Below are positions 1-11,039 of a DNA stretch of 64,000 nucleotides, piece after piece. The stretch is from positions 45,983,002-46,047,001 of the forward strand of contig NC_080571.1 of NCBI RefSeq assembly GCF_030247185.1, written 5' to 3'. A program made the position numbers and the translations under genes. This stretch comes from Malaya genurostris (taxonomy: Eukaryota; Arthropoda; Insecta; Diptera; Culicidae). The notes beneath the pieces are model-generated. The model worked only from the letters and a program-made list of their open reading frames with translations. It did not search any database and was not told the origin of the DNA. The stretch's first letter is position 1; each line of letters opens with the position of its first letter.

Positions 1-202
1 CAGAAGAAGGAGGTTAGTTTTGTTTATTTTATTGACACCCGGCCCCGAAGGGAACAGTAAAGCATTTTTAATTTCGTTCAGTTTGCGACAACTGCATTCG
101 GAGATTCGATGCACATATTCCTTTAGTTATTTTACTCATATATAATAGACCTCAGTATTTTAGTTGACAATTTTGGAAAGTTTATGAACATGACAGTAGA
201 AG

Positions 203-300
203 TTAGGAAAGGTCATTTCGTTGAGAGCCAAATTGCCGAAAGCCATTTCGTCGAACATCATTTTGCCGAAAGTGTCATTTCGCCGAATTTAACGTAAGCC
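203..300. repeat. Degenerate 20-bp minisatellite (TTTCGCCGAAAG family)
   Basis: About four imperfect copies of a roughly 20-bp unit built around CATTTCGCCGAAAG are seen here. The unit is nearly palindromic. The same unit recurs at 8557-8675, 40855-40945, 41537-41585 (inverted), 46083-46112 and 52931-52975. No function can be assigned. Confidence 0.65.
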
Positions 301-554
301 AAAATAGCCTTGCTCCGAACAAACGTAGCGTTTACTCTATAATGGATAATCGATTACAATTTATCGATTGGTTTGAAAATTATTTTTGATTATTCAATAA
401 TCAAATAGTTCCAAAAATCGACATAAGATAATCGAACGATTAATCGAGAAATCGATTAATAGCTTTGATAATCGAATAAAATCGATTAGTTGCAAACATT
501 GCAAAATGAGAATTTTTAGACGCAATTTTTTTTATCCTGTGCTGATACTTTCAT

Positions 555-885
555 GAACATGAACTTAGCGAAGCACCTATCGCCGATGATAACACAATGT
601 GGTGGATAATTTGTTGTCAATTAGTTACGGTAATTTTGAATTTATTGCTCTTTTTTGAGTACTTTGTATGTTTATATGAAGTTAACAAAGCACTTTTTCT
701 AAATAAATAAGCTTGAAATCAAATCGGAATCCAGTGCGAACTTAGCGAAGTACTGAAAAGACTAGAAAAATAAATTGAGTACCGAATGTAAAAATACCGT
801 AACTAATTAGCAACTAATAAGCAACAAATAATCCACTTTGATTTGTTTTCAAGTTTATAAGGAAGGGGTGCTTCGTGAACTTCAT
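555..885. repeat. Imperfect foldback repeat
   Basis: The sequence at 601-640 (GTGGATAATTTGTTG, then TTAGTTACGGTA) recurs inverted at 788-836. The outer parts GCGAAGCACC (near 567) and GGGGTGCTTCG (near 868) are also inverted. This makes a hairpin-like unit with arms of about 80 bp. A piece of the same repeat (GGGGTGCTTCGTTAA) is at about 10621. Its reading frames are short and match nothing I recognise. The rest of 1-1360 is AT-rich sequence without a visible gene. Confidence 0.45.
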
Positions 886-1369
886 ATGAATTTAGCGAAG
901 TACTCAATAAATTTAAAACTATATGGAGCAACAAATTCAAAATTACTGTTACTAATTAGCAACTACTCGATTGGTTATCTCGACAAAAATTTGTTTGAAA
1001 AAACTGACTTTGGGACTTTTGAGATTTCCGAAATCGAAATTTCTTCTAAGAAAGTTTTTTTTTCCTTAAAAGTGCCCATCTTGCAATGAATGAACGGTTG
1101 GTAGCGATCATAATCACCCAACTTGGGGCAAAATTGCATCGAAATCAAAAGTGGTGTTTCTTGTAAATCGACTAGAAATTTAATAAAAATTCGATTCTTT
1201 TCAGTGTAGGACTCGATTTAGTAATTTTTCGGTATTTTTATTCGAAAATTTTCACTGATTCTGATGAAATCACATTTGACAAGTTTGTCCCTTTTCAAAA
1301 AACAATCTAGATACGGTTTAGGAAATCAAAGTGACTTTTTATGACCATATTCATTAAATTTAATTCGAT

Positions 1370-1477
1370 TCCCAACCCCGCACATAGGGTCAGAACGATT
1401 TTCTGGTCCGAAAAGGTGAATGACCTAAGATGTTAAAGCCTCTATAATTGAAACAAAAAAAAAATAAATAAATAAAT
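1370..1477 (+). mobile_element. 3' end of a non-LTR retrotransposon (fragment)
   Basis: This segment reads like the 3' untranslated end of a jockey or R1-type retroposon: a GAATGACCTAAGATGTTAAAGCC-like stretch, then CTCTATAATTGAAAC, then an A-run passing into (AAAT)n. The pattern is familiar from mosquito non-LTR elements. No coding part remains upstream. The AT-rich sequence from 1478 to 1936 shows nothing more than a short segment (about 1687-1745) that is repeated at about 2600-2650. Confidence 0.4.
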
Positions 1478-1936
1478 TTAAAAATTGCGTTATTTTGTTT
1501 TTAATTTTTAAAATCGATATTTTTCAGTGTAGGACTCGAAATTTTTCAATATTTTTCTTCGAATGTTTGACTGATTGTGTCCAAAACTTTGTTGTAGAGT
1601 TTGTCATTTTTTAATATTTTTTAACAATTTTTAAAAATCAGACGAGGTCAATTTCTGAAAAAAAGTATGCAAAGTGTTACAAACCCTACATGTCCGGAAA
1701 TTTTCATTCCAGTTTAAGATGTCACTGTCAACTCCGAGTACAATTCGGTGCGAAATTCGTCAATTAGGAATATTTCAACAAAAATTGTTTTTGTGTACAT
1801 TAAAAATTAAAATTTTTGAAAACGTTCGAAAATTTGAATTTTGAAAAATTTGTGAAGGTTAAACTATCGAGGAATTTCGCATCAATAGTGTTCTTTGGTT
1901 CAATTTTTGTGTTTCGTTGACTTTCAATCAAATCGA

Positions 1937-2599
1937 GACTAGAAATGGTCGGGCTTCGAGTATTTGTATCCGAAACCCGAACGGTACGAGTCGGACTTGG
2001 GTTCAGAAAAAAAAATGTTTGCCGGGTTTGGGTAACGATTCTTTTTTCAAACGAGTACGGGTCGGGTTCACGTTCAAAAATTTGGTCGGGTTTCGGGTAT
2101 TCGAAGTCAGAGCCAGAGAAAAAGCGACACGCGACGCGATGCGAAACTTGACAGATCGCACGGAGTCACGCGGCAGAGCTCCGTCCATTCAAGTGAGTGA
2201 ATAGTCGCTTCGCAACGCATCGAGTTCACTCTGACATACTTGTCATTTTTCTGGTGAACTTGAATGGACGGAGCTCTGCCGCGCGACTCCGTGCGATCTG
2301 TCAAATTTCGCATCGCTTCGCTTCGCGTCGCTTTCTCTCTGGCTTCACCCTTACCCGTATCCGACCCGAACCCGAGGTTAATTTATCTTCCAAACCCGAA
2401 CCCGACCCGCACCCGATAGAAAAATAAAAATCTACCTGTATCCGAATCCGAAAAAAAATCCCGAAATCCAACCAAATTTTTTCATTTGAATCGACCCGTT
2501 GAAAATGAAATAAAAAATGGCACCCGAACCCGACAAACATATCTTTTTCTTCGGGTCGGATTTCGGGTACAAATACCGGAAACCCCACCATCTTTAGTC
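1937..2599. mobile_element. 663-bp foldback element rich in CGGGTT motifs
   Basis: The two halves are long imperfect inverted repeats. The outer ends read GACTAGAAATGGTCGGGCTT on the left and, read inverted from 2599, GACTAAAGATGGTGGGGTTT. The inner arms at about 2101-2194 and 2257-2345 match inverted for about 90 bp (GAGCTCTGCCGCG core), leaving a loop of about 60 bp. The arms are crowded with CGGGTT and ACCCGA motifs, so all frames encode low-complexity Gly/Ser/Arg/Phe peptides that I do not regard as proteins. No transposase is present and no clear target-site duplication is seen. It is probably a non-autonomous foldback or MITE. Confidence 0.7.
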
Positions 2600-2880
2600 T
2601 ACATGTCCAGAAAGTTTCATCTTAATCTAAGACAGTTCGGTCAACTCCGAATACGGGTCGGGTACGCGTTCAAAAATTTGGTCGGGTTTCGGATATTCGA
2701 ATCAGAAAACCCGAAAATTTTCGGGTTCGATTCGGGTACGGGTAAATATTTTCATTTTTTCATCGGGTACCGGTCGGGTCCGGGTTTAGAAGAAAACTCA
2801 TTCTCGGATTCGGGTTGATTACGGGTAATAGTATTTTTTTTGTCATTTGAGTACGGGTCGGGCTTAAGAAATTGCTTACC
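2600..2880 (+). repeat. Partial direct copy of the adjacent foldback arm
   Basis: Sequence from about 2651 repeats the left arm of the preceding foldback (CGTTCAAAAATTTGGTCGGG occurs at about 2070 and again at about 2668). It then runs out into degenerate CGGGTACGGGT motifs. It looks like a second, truncated copy inserted or duplicated next to the first. Confidence 0.55.
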
Positions 2881-4981
2881 CGATGACCTGCATTTTTTTA
2901 ATTCTGCTTACACACTGCTTAAGCTCTAAGATGCCAAGGGTATTTTCTAATTTTAATTAACGACTAACTTAAAACTAGGATAGTATCAGGTAACAGATAG
3001 GTAATGTCGTATTGGGGTCGCGATGGTAGATTCTTGAAAAACCAGCTTTCAGCTGAAGATCGCATGCTGGTCATCAACTGGAGCGGTTTTCCGATGATGG
3101 TGATGTTACGGAAGAAAATGAAAGAGACATAGAGAAGTAAATATTGTAGGAAACGGGGTATGGAAACGAAATGTCTAAAAACGTTAGATATCTAATTAGT
3201 TGACATTGAGATGGTGAAGAGACGGGAGAAGGGTCCGATCATCTGTAATCAAGACCTCGAAAACGATCATCATAAAATCAAACCTTCCTAACTCCAATAG
3301 CGTTTTCAAGAAGACATTTTCGAACGTTAATATTAGTTATTGACTATTCGTCTTAATGGTCTCGCGGCTTAATTTATGTGTATATTAACGACACATAGTC
3401 GAACAAAAAAGGCGGGGCTAGCGGTTTGATGAAAGTCGAGAAAAGCTCAACGGATGCCTGAGTTGTCTTATTGCCTCAAGATTGTCAGTAGAAAATGTTG
3501 CATTGTGGAATTTTTTCAAATTCCGAAATCAATTGCCGGGTCAATAATTTCAAACTTTAAATGTTGTCTAACAAATTTAAAGCATTGTTTACCAGCCGAA
3601 GTATTTAAAATTGATTACCCATTGCATCCATATGTTTGCCATTCCAGAAACACATTCCACGAAGAAACAATAATTGGTTTGTTTTGGTGTTCCTCGAACC
3701 ACACACCGAGGCAATTTACCGGAGGCCATTTTCGTGTTTGTACGAAACAAAATTGCATACGTCGGTGCAAAATAATTGGATACAATTCAGAACAGGCTGG
3801 CCGAAAATATTTTTTTCGCCGCGGTAATACCCATAATTAAAACAAATGAACACCTCTGCAAAGCTATTCGTTTTTCCGCCACCTTCGGACAGTATCTGGT
3901 CATGTAGGTAGTCACCTTTGAATTACAAACATGTGCAACATCCGTGAACTAATCCGCTGTCTAATCGTTCTCACGGGCATCAGTACCCGGTGCATTCCCG
4001 CGTCAAACAATATCTCACCCAACAAATAACGGATCCCCCGGTGAAGCGTGACCTGCGTCCTTAGTCGCCGGATTCACGGTCGATGGTGTTCCGTCCGGAA
4101 CTGTGTGTGTATTTTTCACTCGGTCGGAAACATGTCGTCGCTTTTAATCGGATTAGATCTCGCCTTGGCTGGTACTTGGCTTTCGGACACGGACACAAGA
4201 CGTTTCGCGGAACGTCGGAATCGATTGCTGTCTTGTTGCTTTCGTCACGTGCCGCACGATTTGCGCGCTAGGAATAACTGATGATGGTATTCAAATTTTA
4301 CTAAACCTTCGTCCCGACGCCACGCGCTTTGGAATGTGACGTTTCATCGGTCGGTCACGGGTGAGCGAAAGTCTAATTACTTACCGCATCTTATCACTGC
4401 CACAGTCTAGTTACGGTAGCGTGGTTGTTGCATAGTTGAGTAAAAAAAAGAAAGATTTTTTTTTGTTCAAATTCACCTCACATCCACTCACTTGTCTACT
4501 GATGATAACCTGGTCGGTCAGAGTTTGTTATCAACCGGCGAATTTTTTCACATTTTCTTTATTTTGATCGCACCTCACACACCCCGTTGGAGGTAATTCC
4601 CCAAGTCATACATTGAATTCGTAAATAAATCCGGCACGAATGCAGCTTTTTGATTGTGCACCATTTGATTAATAATCGCGGTTGCGTGGAAAATTTTGGG
4701 CCACCAGTTTAGAAAGTGACCAGACGTTATCAAATGAACCCCAAACCGTGATGATTAGGTCAAAGGTTAGTGGAAAGAATGTGACTTTTATTATTCGGTT
4801 GAGTACGAATGTCTTCGACCTAGTTGTCTCGCTACTCGTCTGGAGAAGTATAATAGTTCCAGTTCGTTTCGTAGCCCGTACAGTATTGCTTCTGTCTGTG
4901 CTGGAGCAGGACAGTTTAGACAGAAAGCAGAACGACGGTTTCGCATGCACTAGTCGGTAAGCCGAAGATAGTCCGATAATA
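2881..4981. other. No gene recognised
   Basis: This is mixed AT-rich and moderate-GC sequence. The most GC-rich part (about 3950-4420) has open frames up to 77 codons at 4048-4281. They have no recognisable domain and no splice context that I could defend. The segment may be unique host non-coding DNA. It ends at the TA dinucleotide (4980-4981) that bounds the next transposon. Confidence 0.4.
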
Positions 4982-5793
4982 AAGACTGTTCCAGAAAGTA
5001 TGCACGCACTTTGATTTCGCTGTAAATAATTCACAAGTGTTAGATATTCAATTTGTTTTCGATATACTGATAATATTAGACTACAACAGAATAGTATTCT
5101 GAACATTTGCTACTTAGCCATTGTAGACTAGCTGGCGCACCTTCTTGCGAACGTTCCTCATTAGATTCCGTACAGACTTCTTGGCGACGAGTTTTGACAC
5201 TTTTTTCCAATCTTTTTCGAACTGTTGAATGGTTTCGGCTGCCGAGACATGTTTCCTAAGTTGTGCCTTCGTTAATGCACAAAATTCCTCAATTGGTCGA
5301 AGTTGTGGACAATTTGATGGATTCATGTCTTTTGAGACGAAAGTGACATTTTTGGTAGTATACCATTCTACCGTTGATTTCGAGTAGTGGCAAGAAGCAA
5401 GATCTGACCAGAAGACAACAGGATCCTTGTGGCTTCGAATCATGGGTAGAAGTCGTTTTTGTAAACATTCCTTGATATATATTTCGCTGTTCATTGAAGC
5501 AGTGGTGATGAAGGGTCTTGCCGCAGCTACAAATTGCTTGCCAGATCCTAGCTTTCTTACCAAATTTTTCGACTCCAATCGATGTCTCGGACTGGTTTAA
5601 CACTTACCCTTCTCGCACCATATACTTTTGTTGTCCCGGCAAGTTTTTGTAATCAAGTTTCACGTAGGTTTCGTCGTCCGTGATTATGCAGTTCAAATTT
5701 CCAGCAAGAATCGTACTGTACACCTTTTGAAGCTTCGGGCTTGTTCGATGCTTCTTGTTTCGGACTACGTTTTGGTTGTTTCTGCTTCTCATA

Positions 5794-7076
5794 TCAGGTG
5801 TACAACTTTGTTTTCGCCGTTTTCCGATAAGTGGCTGTACCGGCTGAGGCGGGTCAAAATACATAGATGATAATTCCTTTAAAGTGAGTGTGTACAGTGC
5901 CTAACGAATTGTCATCGCCGTTTCAATGACAGTTGTTCTTGTTTTCGTATTATTAACGCTCGAAAATGTCTGTTTATGTGCCCAATTCTCGCCATTTGCG
6001 GGAAGTTTTACTTTTCGGTTACAATTCGAAAAAAATGCAGCTGAAGCGCATCGAATGCTCTCAAAAACTTACGGTGCTGCTGCTCTAAGTAAAAGAACGT
6101 GTCGGGATTGGTTTCAACGTTTTAAAAATGGTGATTTCGATGTCGAAGACAAACATGGTGGTGGAAGAGAAGAAACCTTCAAAGATGAACAACTAACAGC
6201 ATTGCTTGATGAAGATTCGTGCCAAACCCAAGAAGAGCTTGCCGAATCGTTGGGAGATGAGTCAGCAAACCATTTCAAAACGTCTCAAGGCCCTGGGCAT
6301 GATTCAGAAAGAAGGAAACTGGGTGCCGTACGAGTTGAAACCGAGGGACATCGAGCGCCGTCTATTTGTATGTGAGGAACTGCTTCAAAGACAAAGTCGT
6401 AAGGGGTTTTTACATCGAATCGTAACCGGTGATGAAAAGTGAGTTCGATACGATAATCCTAAACGCAGAAAATCATGGGGAAAGCCCGACCATGCTACTT
6501 CGTCGAAGACAAAACCGAATATTAACGGCGTCAAGGTTATGATTTGTATTTGGTGGGATCAGCTCGGTGTGATTTACTACGAGCTCTCAAAACCGGGTGA
6601 AACCATCACAGGAGATCGCTACCGAACGCAACTGATGCGCCTTAGTCGCGTGCTAAAAGAAAAGCGTCCACAATATCAAGAGCGGCATGTCAAAGTCATC
6701 CTCCAACACGACAATGCTAGGCCTCACGTGGCAAAAGTGGTTAAAAAGTACCTGGAAACGTTTAAATGGGAAGTCTTGCCTCGCCCGCCGTATTCCCCAG
6801 ATGTCGCTCCTTCTGACTTCCACCTATTCCGTTCGGTGGCACGGCTTGGCAGATCAATATTTTCAATCCTTCGAAGAGTTGGAAAAATGGATTGCTTCAT
6901 GGATAGCGTCAAAAGAGGACTCCTTTTTTCGAGCCGGGATCCGAAAATTGCCGGAAAGATGGGAGATAGTTGTCGCTAGCGACGGACAATACTTTGAATA
7001 GTACATCTGTAAGCACTTTTTCGCAATAGGCTTTTAATTTTGGAAAAAAACGGCGGAAGCAAAGTTGTACACCTGA
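5794..7076 (+). mobile_element. Full-length mariner (mauritiana-like), nested insertion
   Basis: The element is 1283 bp, the usual mariner size. Its ends are inverted repeats starting TCAGGTGTACAACTTTG, matching over 29 bp with two differences. It is flanked by a TA duplication (5792-5793 and 7077-7078). The ends resemble those of Mos1-type elements. It is inserted in the transposase gene of the surrounding D37E element in the opposite orientation, so it arrived later. Confidence 0.93.
5966..7001 (+). pseudogene. mariner DD34D transposase with frameshifts and one nonsense change
   Basis: The start MSVYVPNSRHLREVLLF is at 5966. Recognisable parts follow in order: TCRDWFQRFKNGDFDVED, QTISKRLKALGMIQKEGNWV (linker helices, then WVPYEL), HRIVTGDEK (first Asp), ILQHDNARPHV (second Asp) and YSPDVAPSDFHLF (third Asp). 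Between the second and third Asp I count 34 residues. The chain spans about 345 codons, normal for mariner. Frameshifts are visible near 6030, 6255 and 6840. A Trp-to-stop change follows GDEK at 6440-6442. The protein ends DGQYFE at 7001. It is a decayed but full-length copy. Confidence 0.92.
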
Positions 7077-7511
7077 TAGATTCGAAAATTCAAACGTTCT
7101 TTAACACAAAGAACATTTGACTTCGAAGTGCCCACTTTTTTGGCCACATCCCGAACTGAAATTTCCTTCTTTTGCTCGAACGCCTTCAGTATACGTTTAT
7201 CCAACCGACTTGTTTTCGATTTATCCTCAAAAGTGTTTACCTCATCGAACTTCCTGATTGCATTTCGCGCGGCTTTTTCACTCACTTCTTCCATTTTTGC
7301 TATCTTTCTCAGTGACAGTCCGCGTTCTGTGCACCATTTGTACCCAATTTTTCGACGTTGTTCTGCTGAAAGTCCACGCATTTCGAAACAAACTAATGAA
7401 AACGAATAAACAACTGCACAAGTGGTTAGAGAAATTAAAAATGGACAGATTCTGAACCATTGCGAAATGGCAGCGGTTTTTGCTTGCGTCCATACTTTCC
7501 GAGACAGTCTT

Positions 7512-10017
7512 TATCTCAACGGCGGAAAAAGTCGGATGGGCAATGCCAGAGATATAGTTCGATGGCATGACTACGATAAAAAAAAACTGACTCGCTTCTA
7601 TTGCACTTTCGAACATCGATTGTGGTTCGAATTAGTTGATTGATTGTGTGAATACTGCAAGCTTTTGTTTCTAAACTCTCAGAATTTGAAACGGTTTACT
7701 TATATCAAAGTACGACCTATTCTAACACACAACGAAATAATATTAGATATTAGAAAATTGACGTGTTATGTTGATGCAAGTGGATGACTAGTGGAAATTG
7801 TGATAGTGATGCGATCGTGATACTCCATTACAGGCTTCTGCAGCTGAACGTTATTGAAAAAAGTAGCCCATTTTCGGTGCAAAATTACCAAAAAGGTTCC
7901 TTTACTGGTGTCTGCTGAAATGACACAGTCAATACAATTATTCGAACACAGGCCTGCACACGGTGCGAGTTACATTATTAATGACGCTAGCTGAAAGAAA
8001 TTTGACTTTGTTTAAATATTCGCGTCAACACCCGTTTATATTCAATAAGGCGAGCCCAAGGAAACCGTCAAAATACAATAGATTTTATTCATTGATTATT
8101 TTTCATTTATCTATTTATTTCATCTCGATTTTAATGTAGTTATGGTCGTTTATTAAATTATGATTACCGAATTCTATAAATCATGTCACCCGGTGCACGA
8201 CCGGAACTTGGTCCGGGTATAAATAAATGATATTATAGAAAATATAGAAACTGTTAAAAATGTTTCTTCCGTTAATGATATAATTGACAAAAGAGTTAAA
8301 ATTTTAGAAAAAAAGCCACTTCTCAAACAAATGTTCAAAAAGAGCGAAAGTATTGTTTTGCACGTACTTTCTATTTTATTTTTTGTATCTCCGTAACTTT
8401 GTAAATTTTGAATTTCTGTCGTCAGATGTTTTAGAAATTCATGAAACGTCAAGATGTGGTTTTATGTAAAAAAAATTTAAATATCGGCTTTGAGACTTTT
8501 CAGATTCCCGAAGTCGAAAATTTTTTTTAATGCCAAATGTACGCCGTAAAAGGTTAGGGTCGTTTTGTCGAAAGCCATTTCACTGAGAACCGTTTCGCCG
8601 AAAGACATTTCGGCAAATGTGCCATTTCGCAGAATGAGCCATTTCCCCGAATGACATTTCGTCGAATGAGCCATTTGTTGGCAAATCAGAAAAATATAGA
8701 AACTGTTGATGATGTTTATTTCGTTAATGATATAATTGGCAAAAAAGCAAAAGAAAAAAAACTCACATCTCAGACTAATTTTCAAAAAGGGCAAAAGTAT
8801 TTTTTGCACCTAATTTCTTCTATTCTTTGTAACTCCGACGCTGTTTGTTGTTTAAAAACGGTATCATGGAAGATGATGTAAATAATCACCGAAAAATAAA
8901 AATCATAAAAACGTCTGAAATCTAAAATTTTGATAATCGTCAGCGTCGATGATCATAGAAATTTTTCGAGACTTCGAAAAAAATAAAAAAGAAGAATTAT
9001 ACAAAAAACTAATATTCCAAATTTTCAATGTCTTGAATTTTAAATATCAATAATAAAATTTTTTATTCGTTTCTTATGTAAATTTTTAAAATTATGTAGT
9101 TCTTTTTTCGATTTTTTCTCCGATTTCAAATCTCTTAACAATACGGAACTCGTCGAAACTCGTGTTATATTAAAAAAGTGTTTTTTTTTAAATCAAATTT
9201 AACTGGGAATCAGAATATATTATATTATATTATATATTATGTTAGATATTGATATCGAAACTGATTTTTTATGCAAGATGTCTTAAAAAAGCATGCAAAG
9301 TCGTGATTTGATATTATCAAAATTTTAAATATATTTGACGCTTATTATCTCTATATCATTATCTTAATTTCTACTGTCGCTGCTTGATTACGATGTGACT
9401 AAATAATATTCGGACAAGTCCGATGACTATTTGCAAATAATAATGAACTTTATCGATTTATGTTTATGTTAGTACTCTCTTTGTTTACTTTACTTCAACA
9501 GGAAATAGGAGAATAAAAGAGAAAAAAACAAAAGAGTCACCTGTCTTTGACTTAGTATACTTCTGCTTGGTCCTAGAATTATTGAGTATCTCATTTGACA
9601 GTCACTTTCACAGTACAGATTACAGTTGACTATGATTTCAGTCTGTCTGTTCCCAACCCATGAAAAACTTCGAAAAATTTCAAAATATTCTAAAGCTAAC
9701 TAAACTAAAGTCCAAAAACCATGTCTTTTTTATGCGGGGAGTTGCATAAAATAAACAGATAAAAAAACCGCATTGAAAATGTTTCCGAGCAAACCCAAAT
9801 CAAGAAAAAAAATTGTCTGTTGTTTCAAAAATTCATGAAACGTCACGATGTGGAGTTATTTAAAAATATCGACTTGGAAACTTCGAAAAATTTACATATT
9901 TTTGAAATAAAAAAAATTCTGATGCCAAATGTACTTCGAAAGTCCCAGAGATTCATGCGTTCATAAAACAAAACAAGAATATCGCATAACTTAAAGAATT
10001 CGCATTGAAAAATCCTA
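7512..10017. other. AT-rich spacer, no gene recognised
   Basis: I see no coding region. The stretch holds a minisatellite cluster (listed separately), short pieces of the 'catttggcat / cgaaatctcaaa' dispersed repeat (8470-8540 and 9830-9930) and a (TTATA)n microsatellite near 9218-9245. The open frames are short and of low complexity. Confidence 0.5.
8557..8675. repeat. Degenerate 20-bp minisatellite (TTTCGCCGAAAG family)
   Basis: About six imperfect units such as TTTCGCCGAAAGACATTTCG and ATTTCGTCGAATGAGCC run in tandem. It is the longest cluster of this family in the window. Confidence 0.7.
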
Positions 10018-10115
10018 TCTCATGCCTCCCGGTGAACCTATTATGACATTTGGTCAATAGAACGGCGTCGGTTGGGTACTATCGCTTTATGCGTTAGTAG
10101 CAGAATGAGAGGATG
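10018..10115 (+). repeat. Dispersed repeat, copy 1
   Basis: This segment (CTCATGCCTCCCGGTGAAC, then GGTCAATAGAACGGCGTCG, then GTTAGTAGCAGAATGAGAG) has an inverted, diverged copy at 19755-19890. A weaker relative is at 19225-19300. No coding potential is seen. The sequence between here and the SINE at 10687 shows no gene. Confidence 0.55.
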
Positions 10116-10686
10116 AGAATTTGTTTGTATGCTATCACTCATTTGAAACTCAAAAAATATTAAAAATCATTCAAATAGGAAAAGTATTTCGGATTAACGT
10201 CCTGTTGGTGAAGTGTATTTAAACCACTTGTTTTGGTGAAAACTGTCTGTAACATTGCTTGCATTATTCATAGATTAATCATTTTTCATCTCATCCTTAA
10301 ATAATTCGACGCATAAAATAAAATACGTTTTATGAGTATTGGTAGGATCGAAAAATGTTAATTGTTCATATAAAACTGAAGAATATAACCTAAATACGTG
10401 TCGATTGCTTGCTTTTTGCAAGCGATCGAAAGTATTCATGTAATGTTTGAATCCATCTGATGCAAACATTGCACTGAGGCGGGGCTGGTCGATGGAACGG
10501 TAACCTTGGAACATGATTTTCTCTGTATACGAAATGGGTCATCGGAAACGTCTATGTTGTTGAACTTTTTCATATGTGAAATCTCTGAAAAATGTCGAAA
10601 AATTATTAGCTTATTTGGTAGGGGTGCTTCGTTAATCTAGTGCAGTATTCAAAAATTAGAAAAAATCTGAGCAACAAGTTTGAAAC

Positions 10687-10830
10687 TAAGCAAAGTTTTG
10701 GCATTGCATTCCTTTTGTGGAATTTGGCCTTTCTGTTTCAACAGACTTCGCAGCCGATTCATAGCGTACAGAATCATTGCATGGCTGGTACTACGATGTT
10801 ACTGACACTAAGAATCCTTCCCGGTCGAGG
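10687..10830 (-). mobile_element. tRNA-derived SINE, truncated
   Basis: This copy matches the body of the two SINEs at 47457 and 48187 (CATTCCTTTTGTGGAATTTG, then TTTCTGTTTCAACAGACTTC, then GACACTAAGAATCCTTCC). It stops where their tRNA-like head begins (GGTCGAGGCAC), so the internal promoter is missing. It is a dead 5'-truncated insertion. Confidence 0.75.
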
Positions 10831-11039
10831 CACATCTCAACAGAATCCCAAAGACGTAGTACTGAATATCATTTAAATTTTAGTTCCAGAATGCTAGTTA
10901 ATTTTCTATTTTGTAGGTATACAAAATGTATTAAAAAATAAGTTCATGATATCGACTCCCTGCAAACTTTGTTTGTCTTTGTCACAAATCCAATGCTTTC
11001 AATAAGCTACAATTATAGACAATACTCGGCCGACAGCTA

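Larger units (their letters stand above)
5114..7381 (-). pseudogene. D37E Tc1/mariner transposase, disrupted
   Basis: The product was a cut-and-paste transposase acting on the element's own inverted ends. The N-terminal helix-turn-helix part lies at 7381-7078 (MRGLSAEQRRKIGYKW, then the SVRDVAKKVGTSKSNV recognition region). The coding sequence then stops at the nested mariner and resumes at 5793. The catalytic part holds TDDETYVK (first Asp), WQAICSCG, FWSDLASCHY (second Asp) and RPIEEF (Glu). I count 37 residues between the second Asp and the Glu, which defines D37E. The catalytic half is spread over more than one frame, with shifts near 5604 and 5500. With the 1.28-kb insertion it cannot give a working protein. 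Confidence 0.87.
4982..7511 (-). mobile_element. D37E-type Tc1/mariner element, interrupted by a mariner
   Basis: The element starts with AAGACTGTTCCAGAAAG at 4982 and ends at 7511 with its inverted counterpart. The terminal inverted repeats match over 27 bp with 4 mismatches. TA lies at both borders (4980-4981 and 7512-7513). Removing the nested mariner and its TA duplication leaves about 1245 bp, a normal size for this group. The transposase is encoded on the minus strand and is defective. D37E elements (ITmD37E) were described from mosquitoes, which supports the host assignment. Confidence 0.88.

Noticed and set aside
1917..2818. Several open frames of 60-110 codons near 2 kb
   Set aside because: They arise in all frames from CGGGTT/ACCCGA repeats of a foldback element and show mirrored peptide sequences on the two strands.
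4048..4281. 77-codon frame in a moderate-GC segment
   Set aside because: No recognisable motif, and another frame overlaps it on the same strand. It may be chance.
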